A stretch of 64,000 nucleotides of DNA from Chryseobacterium sp. FH1 (GTDB taxonomy: Bacteria > Bacteroidota > Bacteroidia > Flavobacteriales > Weeksellaceae), in NCBI RefSeq assembly GCF_000735135.1, contig NZ_JPLZ01000006.1, positions 496,001 through 560,000 on the forward strand, read 5' to 3'. Below the pieces are notes generated by a model. The model searched no databases and was not told the origin of the DNA. It saw nothing but the letters and a program-made list of their open reading frames with translations. This document shows positions 34,657 through 43,418 of this stretch, piece after piece; position 1 is the stretch's first letter; the number at the start of each line of letters is the position of its first letter. Position numbers and translations under genes: made by a program.

Positions 34657-34806
34657 TATGAAATAGATTTATATAATGTAGCAATTGCAATTTTGATGCC
34701 CAACGAACTAATAATCGTCTTCGTAAGCCTTCTCGCTACATCGCAGCTTAAGTGATTTGGCGTGATTATCGATTGTTGAACAGTATAATTTTTAAGACCA
34801 TAGTAA

Positions 34807-36090
34807 ATGAAAGATAACAATACTGTAGTCATCATAGGTGGTGGTTTTGCAGGTGTAGAATTGGCAGAACGTCTGTTAAAGAACGACAAAAAGGTCAATG
34901 TAATTTTGGTAGACAGGAACAACTATAATTTCTTTCCTCCACTATTGTATCAGGTGGCAACAGGATTTTTAGATGTTTCGAACATCAGCTATCCTTTTAG
35001 AAAATTTTTTAGGAATAACAAAAGGTTTTCTTTCAGGATGGGAGAGTTGTTGCAAATAAGACCACAAGATAACAAGATAATCCTGAATAATGGAGAGATC
35101 TCCTATTCAAACTTGGTACTGGCTACGGGAACCGTAACCAATTATTTCGGAAACGACAATATACGCCGGAATGCATTGCCGATGAAGACCATTAGCGATG
35201 CCATCAACCTTAAAAACAAGATTCTTGAAAGATTGGAACTTGCCACCAGAACTTCAGATGCCAGTGAGCGGATGAAGCTCACGACATTCGTGGTTGCTGG
35301 AGGAGGTCCAACGGGAGTTGAGATTGCCGGTATGTTGGGAGAGTTGCGAAAGAACATTCTATCGGAGGATTATCCTGAATTGCAGAACTGTCCTTTCGAT
35401 ATTTATTTGATCGATGGCCTGCAAACCATATTGGCGCCAATGAGTAAGGCCTCTCAGCAATATGCAACCAATTCTCTGAAAGAAATGGGTATAATTTTAA
35501 GGCTTGGACAGGTGGTTAAAGATTATGTGGATAATGTGGTCCATTTGGCAGATGATACAACAATCGACTCAAGCAATCTGATCTGGACGGCTGGAGTCAC
35601 CGCACAGGTATTTCCGGGTCTTCCCGAAAAATTCTATGGCAGAGGAAAACGTCTTTTGGTGGACGGACAAAACAAGGTGCAAGGAAGCCACAATATCTAC
35701 GCGATAGGTGATACAAGTTTGATGAAAGCAGATCCCGCATTTCCGGAAGGACACCCACAATTGGCACAGGTCGCAATTCAGCAGGCGAGGTTGCTGGCTT
35801 CCAATCTCACATTGATTGACGAGAAGAAGAGGCTTCTGTCATTTCAATATAATGATAAGGGATCAATGGCCATCATCCGGAGAAACAGGGCAGTAGCAGA
35901 TCTGAATGGTCCGGTTAAACATTTTAATGGATTTATTGCGTGGCTGATCTGGGTTTTTATTCATCTTATGTCTTTAATAAACCTTAGAAACAAAATCACC
36001 ACATTTTTAAATTGGTTGAATTCATACATGACCAAGGATCAGCCGTTGAGGATGATCATAGATCCGTCAGATAAAACATCTGACCAATAA
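34807..36090 (+). CDS. Type II NADH dehydrogenase (NAD(P)/FAD-dependent oxidoreductase)
   Basis: A 427-residue flavoprotein. The FAD-binding dinucleotide fold is at the N-terminus (VVIIGGGFAGVELAERL) with the quinone-pocket-like YNFFPPLLYQVATG. The second NAD-binding fold is at about 160-190 (TFVVAGGGPTGVEIAGMLGEL). IYAIGDTSLM marks the C-terminal FAD contact. A C-terminal hydrophobic stretch (IAWLIWVFIHLMSLINL) fits membrane association. It oxidises NADH and reduces quinone without proton pumping. It lies in the stress-gene part of the island. Confidence 0.9.
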   Translation: MKDNNTVVIIGGGFAGVELAERLLKNDKKVNVILVDRNNYNFFPPLLYQVATGFLDVSNISYPFRKFFRNNKRFSFRMGELLQIRPQDNKIILNNGEISYSNLVLATGTVTNYFGNDNIRRNALPMKTISDAINLKNKILERLELATRTSDASERMKLTTFVVAGGGPTGVEIAGMLGELRKNILSEDYPELQNCPFDIYLIDGLQTILAPMSKASQQYATNSLKEMGIILRLGQVVKDYVDNVVHLADDTTIDSSNLIWTAGVTAQVFPGLPEKFYGRGKRLLVDGQNKVQGSHNIYAIGDTSLMKADPAFPEGHPQLAQVAIQQARLLASNLTLIDEKKRLLSFQYNDKGSMAIIRRNRAVADLNGPVKHFNGFIAWLIWVFIHLMSLINLRNKITTFLNWLNSYMTKDQPLRMIIDPSDKTSDQ

Positions 36091-36094
36091 ATAC

Positions 36095-36120
36095 AAAAAG
36101 CCACCGATGGGATGGCCTTT
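36095..36120. terminator. Convergent terminator
   Basis: The hairpin AAAGCCA to TGGCCTTT lies in the 50-nt gap between the convergent NADH dehydrogenase and SDR genes, flanked by A and T runs. Confidence 0.5.
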
Positions 36121-36140
36121 GTATTTTGATGGTAGTTTCT

Positions 36141-37127
36141 TTAAGGTTGTCCATTTCCACCTGCAGATCCGTAGATCTGGCCGGTTGCAAAACTGCCGGA
36201 GTTATCAGCCAGCTGGACAAATATCGATGCCAGTTCTGCTGGTTGTCCTGGTCTCCCCAGGGGCGTGTCGTCACCGAATTTTACCAGATTTTCCTGCGTC
36301 TGTCCGCCACTGACCTCAAGTGCGGTCCAAACAGGTCCCGGAGCAACGCCATTGACCCTGATCCCTTTTGGTCCTAACTGCTTGGCCAATGATTTCACAT
36401 AGCTTGTTGTCGCGGCCTTGGTCTGCGCGTAGTCGTAAAGGTCAGCGGAGGGGTCATAGGCCTGCACGGAGGAGAGGCCAATGATACTTGATCCCGGCAT
36501 CAAATAAGGAAGCGCTGCCTTCGTGATCCAGAATGGCGCGTATATGTTCGTTTTCATTGTTCTGTCAAAAGCATCCGTGCTAATGTCCAATATTGATGCA
36601 TTGGTTTTTTGATGACCTGCATTGTTGACAAGGATATCGAGTCCTCCCAGCTGTTCTGCGGCTTCGGATACCAGCCGTTGGCAAAAGGCCTCGTCGCGGA
36701 TGTCTCCGGGAATGGCTACTGCCTTGCGACCTGCTTTTTGAATTAATTCGATGACTTCGAGGGCGTCAGATTCTTCCTCAGGAAGATAATTGATCGCAAC
36801 GTCAGCACCCTCTCTTGCAAAAGCTATCACCGCAGCACGTCCAATTCCCGAATCACCACCTGTGACCAGAGCCTTTCTACCTAACAGTTTTCCGGACCCT
36901 GTGTAACTTTCTTCACCGTGATCGGGAACTGGCTCCATTTTGTGCGCCAGACCTGGAAATGGTTGAAATTGTTTGTTAAATGGTGGTCTTGGATGCTTGG
37001 TCGTTGGATCTTCCAGATTTGAATCTGAATTATTCAAAGTTCTGTTATCAGAATTTTCAAAATTGTCGGGACTTAGAGCGGATGCTAATTTTTCTATTGC
37101 ATCTCTTCTTGTTATTTGGTCTTCCAT
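36141..37127 (-). CDS. SDR-family oxidoreductase, general stress type
   Basis: A protein of about 328 residues. The ATG at 37127 (MEDQITRRDAIEKL) is preferred over the frame's first ATG at 37190, whose extra residues are not family-like. An N-terminal extension with FNKQFQPFPGLAHKMEPVPDHGE is typical of the YdaD/YhdF (GSP39) group. The NAD(P) motif is VTGGDSGIGRA, with NNAGHQ, catalytic Ser in GLSSVQAY, and YAQTK as the YxxxK motif, then the VAPGPVWT loop. Probably an NAD(P)H-dependent reductase of a carbonyl compound. This subgroup usually belongs to general-stress gene sets, as the neighbours here suggest. Confidence 0.9.
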   Translation of the reverse strand: MEDQITRRDAIEKLASALSPDNFENSDNRTLNNSDSNLEDPTTKHPRPPFNKQFQPFPGLAHKMEPVPDHGEESYTGSGKLLGRKALVTGGDSGIGRAAVIAFAREGADVAINYLPEEESDALEVIELIQKAGRKAVAIPGDIRDEAFCQRLVSEAAEQLGGLDILVNNAGHQKTNASILDISTDAFDRTMKTNIYAPFWITKAALPYLMPGSSIIGLSSVQAYDPSADLYDYAQTKAATTSYVKSLAKQLGPKGIRVNGVAPGPVWTALEVSGGQTQENLVKFGDDTPLGRPGQPAELASIFVQLADNSGSFATGQIYGSAGGNGQP

Positions 37128-37510
37128 ATTGATTGTGATTAGATATAAGTAATTTTCAGGATTGATAAGCAACCAGCATTCCATTTTCAAATTGAAAAAT
37201 TTGATATATCGCTCGCGTCATAGAAGATGACTCCGCTGCGAAATCTTACATTATTTTAAGAACAATCCGGCATCGATCTAATGTTTGTTTTTTTGATGAG
37301 CAGAAACGATCTATTGGCTTATGTGTCAGTATATTTCAAGGTAATGTTTGGCATTTCATTTTTTCAGATAATTAATTGTATGGTGACCTAGATCATAATT
37401 TTAGGATAATTCAAGTATTTAAATTTGATTGTAGTGAGGGTAATTCTGTAATGTATTTTAAAATTTAATTAAGATCGAATCTATTATAAATTAAATGTTA
37501 TATATTTTTC

Positions 37511-37841
37511 ACAGATATTATCGATAGTCAGCAAGCAGAAGTGTCTAATTGCGTATCAAGATCCGTGACAGAAGCCATGGCCCTTAATTTTGCTAAGTTA
37601 TTTAGTACGAAATGGTCTGTAGCGACCACCGGATATTGCACGTCGCTTCCAATCTCTGCGAATGGAGTATTTGGTTATTATGCGATCGTTTACAAAGGAA
37701 AAGTTTTCTAATACGATAGCGATAGATCAGCATACAAAAGCGGTGGATGCAAAAAAACATTTTTCAGAATGTGCACTTATGGTATTCCAAAAAGAACTAA
37801 AGAGACCGCTTCCGGTCTACTTAACATTTATAACCATCTAA
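37511..37841 (+). pseudogene. CinA-family (nicotinamide-nucleotide amidase-like) pseudogene
   Basis: The plus strand reads QQAEVSNCVSRSVTEAMALN, then FAKLFSTKWSVATTGYCTSL, GVFGYYAIVYKGKVF, to a stop at 37711. After a one-base shift near 37705 it continues NTIAIDQHTKAVDAKKHFSE and further to a stop at 37841. The order VTEAMA, FSTxWSVATTG and C-terminal F..xALMVFQKEL is that of the CinA C-terminal domain. There is no start codon and an internal frameshift, so it is not functional. A good terminator follows. Confidence 0.7.
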
Positions 37842-37909
37842 CTGACTCAGCGGAGTATCGATAACAATGTTTTTTAAAGAGGATAATGTGATGTTTCCTT
37901 TTATTTCAG

Positions 37910-37937
37910 AAACTACCACTTATAGTGGTAGTTTTTT
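37910..37937 (+). terminator. Intrinsic terminator after the CinA remnant
   Basis: Stem AAACTACCACT, 3-nt loop, AGTGGTAGTTTTTT with a T-run. Confidence 0.8.
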
Positions 37938-38047
37938 GGCTTCTGTATTCCGCCACTTAAGGTTAACATCATATGACTATGAAATATTTGTCGCACGGAA
38001 TTTGTTAGCTCAAGGAAAAAATCACGTGTGGAACTAAAAAGTAAGGT

Positions 38048-39169
38048 ATGAAAGAAATCTCTGACATTATAGAATCATACAGAAGATCAGTTTTTGAGGG
38101 TAAAAAAAGCGCTCTAGCAACAGTTGTAAAAGTCGATGGTTCGTCCTACAGGCAACCTGGGGCAAGAATGCTGGTAACGGAAGATGGCATCTTGACGGGA
38201 GCCATAAGTGGGGGATGCTTGGAAGGCGATGCATTGAGAAAAGCTTTGATTGCCATCAATCAGAAACAGAATAAGCTTATCACTTATGATACGAGTGATG
38301 AAAGTGCTCTGGAGTTCAGTGTACAGCTAGGTTGTAATGGCATTGTCCATATCTTGTTTGAATACATTGATGTCGATGATCCTCATAATCCATTGGAAAT
38401 ATTAGGACGTCTGGGACAGAACAGGGGCGCTTCAGTAGTTGCAACACTGTTTTCTTTGAAACGAAATGCAAAACAAATTGGAACGATCAATATACTTCAG
38501 GAAAATGGAATTTTTGTGGATGACCTCTATTCTCTCAAAAATAATATGTTGGGTATTTTAGAAAGTAAATGTACCGAAATTCAAACTTTTCAAATTGAAA
38601 ACGAAGAACAGAGCGCAATGTTTCAATATATTGCTCCACCCGTTTCGCTGGTTATTGCCGGCGCCGGAAATGACGTTCAGCCTGTGGTGAAGATAGCGGA
38701 TATTTTGGGCTGGGAAGTGACTGTTGGTGAGGGAAGAGTGACTCACGCTACTCAAAAGCGTTTTCCAGAAGCGAAAAATATTTTGGTTGTAAAACCTGAA
38801 GAATTGATACAGAATATAGTGATCGATGACAGAACTTATTTTGTTCTGATGACCCACAATTATAAATATGACCTTGAAGTTTTAAAACTGGTTTTAAAAA
38901 CAAACTGTCCGTACATCGGAATATTGGGACCCAAAACAAAACTGCAGAGAATGTTTGATGACCTTCATGCAGATGGTAATATTCTCGCAGACGGAGATTA
39001 TCAGCGCATCTACGGCCCGATTGGTCTGGATATTGGTGCAGAAACGTCGGAAGAAATTGCTTTGTCTGTCATTTCAGAAATCAAAGCAGTGATCGAGGAC
39101 AGGAAAGGGACTTCTCTACGTTATAAAATTGATAAAATTCACGTCCAGACAACGGCAAAACATACATAA
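38048..39169 (+). CDS. XdhC/PaoD-family Moco insertion protein
   Basis: A 373-residue protein of the XdhC family. N-terminal domain: ALATVVKVDGSSYRQPGARM, ISGGCLEGD and LGCNGIVHILFE. The C-terminal Rossmann-like domain is around 195-340, with VIAGAGNDVQPVVKIADILGW and YIGILGPKTK. Family members bind molybdenum cofactor, help sulfurate it and insert it into xanthine/aldehyde oxidoreductases. It is first in an operon that also encodes that enzyme (46011-49771) and is 3 nt ahead of moaA. By context it corresponds to E. coli PaoD. Confidence 0.92.
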   Translation: MKEISDIIESYRRSVFEGKKSALATVVKVDGSSYRQPGARMLVTEDGILTGAISGGCLEGDALRKALIAINQKQNKLITYDTSDESALEFSVQLGCNGIVHILFEYIDVDDPHNPLEILGRLGQNRGASVVATLFSLKRNAKQIGTINILQENGIFVDDLYSLKNNMLGILESKCTEIQTFQIENEEQSAMFQYIAPPVSLVIAGAGNDVQPVVKIADILGWEVTVGEGRVTHATQKRFPEAKNILVVKPEELIQNIVIDDRTYFVLMTHNYKYDLEVLKLVLKTNCPYIGILGPKTKLQRMFDDLHADGNILADGDYQRIYGPIGLDIGAETSEEIALSVISEIKAVIEDRKGTSLRYKIDKIHVQTTAKHT

Positions 39170-39172
39170 CAC

Positions 39173-40153
39173 ATGATTACAGATACTTTCGGAAGAGTGC
39201 ATGATTATCTGAGGATTTCCCTTACAGATAATTGCAACCTGCGTTGTTTTTACTGCATGCCGGAAGAAAAATATGCCTTTGCTCCCGCCGCAAAACTGAT
39301 GCAGGTGGATGAAATTGAAAACATTGCTAAGCTTTTCGTCGACCAAGGAGTGAAGAAAATCAGACTCACAGGTGGCGAACCTTTGGTCAGAAAAGATGCT
39401 CCGAAAATCTTAAGATCATTGGGCAAACTGGATATCGAGCTCGCAATTACCACCAACGGAATTCGTGTCGATGAGATGCTAAACGAATTGCTGGAAGCCA
39501 ATATCAAAGCCATCAACATAAGCCTTGATACTCTTCAGCCTGAAAAATTTCTAAAAATTACAAGACGCGATCTGTTTCACCGCGTCAGAAACAATATCAA
39601 TTTACTCCTGAAGCACAACATACGTGTGAAAATCAATGTTGTTGTCATGAAAGGTTTAAATGATGATGAAATTCTTGATTTTATTGCTTTGACGAAACAC
39701 AGTAATATCGAAGTCCGGTTCATTGAGTTTATGCCTTTCAGCGGAAATCAGTGGACTAGCAATCAGGTGTTTACTTTGCATGAAATATTATTGAAAGTTA
39801 GTTCAGTATATGATGTCATTCCGGTCGAATCCGAACCCAATGATACCGCAAGCCGGTACATCATCGATGGTCACATTGGGTCATTCGCCGTGATCAGCAC
39901 GATGAGCCAGCCTTTTTGTGATACCTGCAACCGGATGAGGCTGACTGCCGATGGAAAATTGAAGAACTGTCTGTTCAGTAAAGATGAAACTGATCTATTG
40001 GGAGCGTTGCGGAATGGTCAGGATATTTTACCGTTGATTAAGCAAACGATGAAGGCTAAGGCCAAAGCTTTGGGCGGACAGTTCAGCGGTATATTTGAAA
40101 ATATAGATGCATCAAAATTAGAAAACAGAAGTATGATTACAATCGGTGGTTAA
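39173..40153 (+). CDS. moaA: GTP 3',8-cyclase MoaA
   Basis: A 326-residue radical SAM enzyme. The N-terminal cluster motif CxxxCxxC is NCNLRCFYCMPEE, SAM-binding LTGGEPLVRKD follows, and the C-terminal [4Fe-4S] motif is CDTCNRMRLTADGKLKNCLF. The protein ends in the GG tail (ITIGG) that is inserted into the active site. With MoaC it converts GTP to cyclic pyranopterin monophosphate, the first step of molybdenum cofactor synthesis. Its last base is shared with the next start codon. Confidence 0.96.
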   Translation: MITDTFGRVHDYLRISLTDNCNLRCFYCMPEEKYAFAPAAKLMQVDEIENIAKLFVDQGVKKIRLTGGEPLVRKDAPKILRSLGKLDIELAITTNGIRVDEMLNELLEANIKAINISLDTLQPEKFLKITRRDLFHRVRNNINLLLKHNIRVKINVVVMKGLNDDEILDFIALTKHSNIEVRFIEFMPFSGNQWTSNQVFTLHEILLKVSSVYDVIPVESEPNDTASRYIIDGHIGSFAVISTMSQPFCDTCNRMRLTADGKLKNCLFSKDETDLLGALRNGQDILPLIKQTMKAKAKALGGQFSGIFENIDASKLENRSMITIGG

Positions 40154-40734
40154 TGGAAACAGGAATACTCATTTTAGCGGCAGGAAATTCCTCAAGACTC
40201 GGACAGCCAAAACAGTTGTTGGATTTTAAAGGAAAAAGTCTCCTGCGACATGTTGCTGAAGAATCACTCAAAATAACAAAATCTGTCGTGGTCGTTACAG
40301 GAGCAAATTCAATTGAAATTTCAAAAGAAATCAATGATCTCGAACTCATCGTTACAGAAAATAAAACTTGGAACGAAGGCATGGGCTCTTCAATCCACAT
40401 CGGATTTGATCAGCTTTTAAATTTAGTCCCAGCCATTGAAAACTGTATTATTTCAGTTTGCGATCAGCCTTTTATCGAAGCGTCGGTTTTCTCTGAATTA
40501 ATTCAAACGCAACAAGATTCTCAAAAAGGAGTTGTTGCCTCAAAATACGCAGACACTGTAGGAACACCGGTTTTATTTACTAAAAGATACTTTAAAGATC
40601 TTTCAAAACTTTCCGGCCAGGAAGGTGCCAAAAAACTGCTACAAAAATTTAAAGACGATATCGCTGAAATCAATTTTGCAAAAGGCGCAATAGATATCGA
40701 TACCCAAAACGATTACCAACTACTGATTCAATGA
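40153..40734 (+). CDS. mocA: Molybdenum cofactor cytidylyltransferase, MocA-type
   Basis: A 193-residue nucleotidyltransferase. The N-terminal LAAGNSSRLGQPKQLLDF is the signature loop, followed by VVTGAN, the Mg-binding region ISVCDQPFI and VGTPVLFTKRYF. MocA adds CMP to molybdopterin to give the MCD cofactor used by xanthine dehydrogenase-family enzymes. This fits the PaoABC-type oxidoreductase in the same operon and the absence of mobA here. Overlaps moaA by one base and moeA by four. Confidence 0.88.
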   Translation: METGILILAAGNSSRLGQPKQLLDFKGKSLLRHVAEESLKITKSVVVVTGANSIEISKEINDLELIVTENKTWNEGMGSSIHIGFDQLLNLVPAIENCIISVCDQPFIEASVFSELIQTQQDSQKGVVASKYADTVGTPVLFTKRYFKDLSKLSGQEGAKKLLQKFKDDIAEINFAKGAIDIDTQNDYQLLIQ

Positions 40735-41915
40735 AAATGATTTCCGTCAACGAAGCCAAACAAATCATCCTACAATCTGCATTCACGAAAAAAAGCAGTG
40801 TCATTCCGCTTTCAGAAGCTTTTGGGTTGGTCACTTCAGAAGATGTAATTGCTTCAACCGACATTCCCAATTTTGCACAGTCGTCGATGGATGGTTATGC
40901 CCTGAAATTTGCAGATAAAGATCAGTCCCTTTCCGTAATTGGTGAAATGGCTGCAGGTACATCGAAACAATTTGCAATAAGTACGAAGGAAGCTACCAGA
41001 ATTTTCACCGGAGCGCCTCTGCCTGAAAACGCAGATACCGTGGTGATGCAGGAAAAAATTCGGTTGGAAAATGAAAAGCTGATTGTTGAAGACGAAAATC
41101 TATATGAAGGTCTCAACGTCCGTACAAAAGGTGCCGAAGTAAAAAAAGGAGAGGTCGCCATGACAGAAGGAACCTATCTCTCGGCCGCCGCCATCGGATT
41201 TCTTGCCGGTACCGGTTGTGCTGAAATTTCTGTTTACACACCTCCAAAAGTTGCCATTATTCTTACCGGAAACGAACTTCAGGATCCCGGAAATCCATTG
41301 GAATTTGGTCAGGTCTACGAAGCTAATTCTTTTCAGTTGAAAGCAGTCTTAAATCAAACTGGAATTAAAGATATTGAAGTCTTCAGAGCCGAGGACGATC
41401 GTAAGGAACTGCACAAAGTACTTGAAAGCGCAATCGAAAACAGTGATGTTGTTTTGCTGAACGGTGGTGTGAGTGTGGGAGATTATGATTTTGTCACTGA
41501 GGTTGCGAATACCTGTGGCGTTGAAGAAAAATTTCATAAAATCAGACAGAAACCGGGCAAACCGCTTTTCTTCGGAACGAAAGAAAACAAATTGGTTTTT
41601 GGACTTCCCGGAAATCCATCTTCATCGCTGACCTGCTTTTACGAATATGTTTTACCGGCGCTCGAAAAAGTGATGGGACTGCCGTCAGGTGTTACCGAGA
41701 TTAAAGCAAACGTAACTAATCGTTACCCTAAGCCTGCAGGATTGACGCATTTCCTGAAAGCATTTTACAACAATGGAAAAGTAACGCCGCTTCACGCTCA
41801 GGAATCTTTCCGTCTGCATTCTTTTGCACAGGCAAACTGCTTTATTGTTCTGCCTGAAGAGTCATTGGGATGTACAGAAAATGAAGAAGTTACGGTGCAT
41901 CTTTTACCAAATTAA
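40731..41915 (+). CDS. moeA: Molybdopterin molybdenumtransferase MoeA
   Basis: A 394-residue protein with the MoeA domain order. N-terminal: FAQSSMDGYALKFAD and IFTGAPLPENADTVVMQE. The MoCF_biosynth domain follows: KVAIILTGNELQDPGNPLEFGQVYEANS, LLNGGVSVGDYDFV, KPGKPLFFG, FGLPGNPSSSLTCFY. The C-terminal domain ends it. MoeA inserts molybdate into adenylated molybdopterin. It ends the first tightly packed block. A 37-nt gap follows. Confidence 0.95.
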   Translation: MKMISVNEAKQIILQSAFTKKSSVIPLSEAFGLVTSEDVIASTDIPNFAQSSMDGYALKFADKDQSLSVIGEMAAGTSKQFAISTKEATRIFTGAPLPENADTVVMQEKIRLENEKLIVEDENLYEGLNVRTKGAEVKKGEVAMTEGTYLSAAAIGFLAGTGCAEISVYTPPKVAIILTGNELQDPGNPLEFGQVYEANSFQLKAVLNQTGIKDIEVFRAEDDRKELHKVLESAIENSDVVLLNGGVSVGDYDFVTEVANTCGVEEKFHKIRQKPGKPLFFGTKENKLVFGLPGNPSSSLTCFYEYVLPALEKVMGLPSGVTEIKANVTNRYPKPAGLTHFLKAFYNNGKVTPLHAQESFRLHSFAQANCFIVLPEESLGCTENEEVTVHLLPN

Positions 41916-41952
41916 TTTAAAATAAAAAATAAAATTCTAACGCATCACGCCT

Positions 41953-42687
41953 ATGTCAGTAGAAATATTTTATGTTATTCTTTTTTTTGTTGCCTTTTTG
42001 TATGCCGCTGTCGGACACGGTGGTGCAAGCGGATATCTGGCACTCATGGCTTTGTACGGCGTAGCTCCGGAAGAGATGAAACCGACCGCTTTAGTGCTTA
42101 ATCTTTTTGTTTCCTTAACTTCATTTATACAGTATTACCGTGGCGGATATTTTTCCAAAAAACTTTTTATTCCCATTGCCGCAGCCTCAATTCCCTTGGC
42201 ATTTATAGGCGGAATGATCACAGTGGAAGAAAATATTTACAAAAGGATCTTGGGAATTTTACTTTTATTTCCGGTGATCCGATTTTTCTTTTTTAAAAAT
42301 GTAGACGACAGCGAACTGAAAACTCACAACACGACAATTGCAGTCGTAACGGGCGGAGTGGTAGGTTTACTCTCAGGAATGATCGGCATCGGTGGAGGAA
42401 TCATTCTTTCTCCTATCTTACTTTTGTTGCACTGGACCAATCAGAAACAGACCGCGGCGATCAGCGCAGCGTTTATCTTCGTCAATTCAGTGGCAGGACT
42501 TGGAGGAATGGTCACGAAGGGAATTTCTTTCACCGGAGATATGATGATGTACATTATTGTTGCTTTCACAGGAGGATTACTGGGAGCTTATTTAGGTTCA
42601 AAAAAATTCAATCACAATGTCTTGAAATATGTCTTGGCGACCGTTTTGCTGATGGCGTCGTACAAATTATTACTCACAAAAGCCTGA
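41953..42687 (+). CDS. TauE/SafE-family membrane transporter
   Basis: A 244-residue protein with about eight membrane helices. The two TSUP repeats are visible: VGHGGASGYLALMALYGVAP at the N-terminus and GLLSGMIGIGGGIILSPILLL around residues 135-155. The family moves sulfite, sulfoacetate, sulfate and other anions. In a molybdenum-cofactor operon it may handle sulfite or an oxyanion such as molybdate. No ModABC genes are in the window. The substrate is inference. Confidence 0.85.
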   Translation: MSVEIFYVILFFVAFLYAAVGHGGASGYLALMALYGVAPEEMKPTALVLNLFVSLTSFIQYYRGGYFSKKLFIPIAAASIPLAFIGGMITVEENIYKRILGILLLFPVIRFFFFKNVDDSELKTHNTTIAVVTGGVVGLLSGMIGIGGGIILSPILLLLHWTNQKQTAAISAAFIFVNSVAGLGGMVTKGISFTGDMMMYIIVAFTGGLLGAYLGSKKFNHNVLKYVLATVLLMASYKLLLTKA

Positions 42688-42689
42688 CC

Positions 42690-43187
42690 ATGAAGATTCT
42701 TTCAATTCTTAGTTTATTTTTCAGTTTGACACTCAATGCTCAGGCTGCCAAATCGATTTCTGTAATCGGAGACATTGTCAAGCCACTGATGATCAGTTTT
42801 AATGATCTGAAAAATTATCAGAAACATTCGGTCGACAGCTTGGCGATCTATAATCACAAAATGGATTACAAAAGTACTCTGAAAAAAATAAACGGTGTTT
42901 TACTTAAAGCTGTTTTGTCAAAAGTGGAGTTCAAGACAGATTCATCAAGATCATTGAGTGAATTTTATTTGGTCTGCATAGCTGATGACGGTTATAAAGC
43001 AGTCTTTTCGTGGAATGAAATTTTCAACAGCGGAAACGGCGATCTGGCTCTCATCATAACAGAACTGAATGGATCCGATGCTTCTAAACTGAAAGAAAAC
43101 ATAATGCTGGTAACTCCGACAGATAAAGCAACAGGAAGAAGATATGTAAAGAATCTGTCTAAAATTGTAATTCAACAGTTGAAATAA
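42690..43187 (+). CDS. Exported sulfite-oxidase-fold (Moco-binding-like) domain protein
   Basis: A 165-residue protein with signal peptide MKILSILSLFFSLTLNAQA. The mature part looks like the small single-domain oxidoreductase molybdopterin-binding family: ISVIGDIVKPLMISFNDLKN, INGVLLKAVLSKV, EFYLVCIADDGYKAVFSWNEIF, MLVTPTDKATGRRYVKNLSKI. There is no cysteine at the expected Mo-ligand position in the core, so it may bind a pterin or other ligand rather than catalyse. It is 2 nt after the transporter and 2 nt before moaD. Confidence 0.65.
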   Translation: MKILSILSLFFSLTLNAQAAKSISVIGDIVKPLMISFNDLKNYQKHSVDSLAIYNHKMDYKSTLKKINGVLLKAVLSKVEFKTDSSRSLSEFYLVCIADDGYKAVFSWNEIFNSGNGDLALIITELNGSDASKLKENIMLVTPTDKATGRRYVKNLSKIVIQQLK

Positions 43188-43189
43188 TT

Positions 43190-43417
43190 ATGGAAATAAA
43201 AGTCATCTCATTTGGACAGATCGCAGAAATTACGGGAAAAGAATTCATGGTGGAAGCAACTGATTTAAATTCGTTGAAGTTGTTTTTAATTCAAAAATTT
43301 CCCGAACTTTCAGACAGGAAATTTGCTTTCGCGGTCAATAAAAAATTGGTGCAGGAAAATGTCATCTTAGATCAAAATGATGTTGTGGCATTGATGCCGC
43401 CTTATTCCGGAGGTTAA
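43190..43417 (+). CDS. moaD: Molybdopterin synthase sulfur carrier subunit MoaD
   Basis: A 75-residue ubiquitin-fold protein ending PPYSGG. The C-terminal glycine is adenylated by the MoeB-type enzyme encoded next, then thiocarboxylated to carry sulfur. One base separates it from that gene. Confidence 0.93.
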   Translation: MEIKVISFGQIAEITGKEFMVEATDLNSLKLFLIQKFPELSDRKFAFAVNKKLVQENVILDQNDVVALMPPYSGG

Positions 43418-43418
43418 T

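Larger units (their letters stand above)
37191..38047. other. Long intergenic region with a CinA pseudogene
   Basis: Apart from the CinA remnant (37511-37841) and a terminator (37910-37937), this stretch is AT-rich and shows no other gene. It contains the upstream region of the xdhC-moa operon. Confidence 0.6.

Noticed and set aside
34656..34922. 88-codon minus frame opposite the NADH dehydrogenase start
   Set aside because: Antisense to the well-supported FAD-binding motif. Shadow frame.
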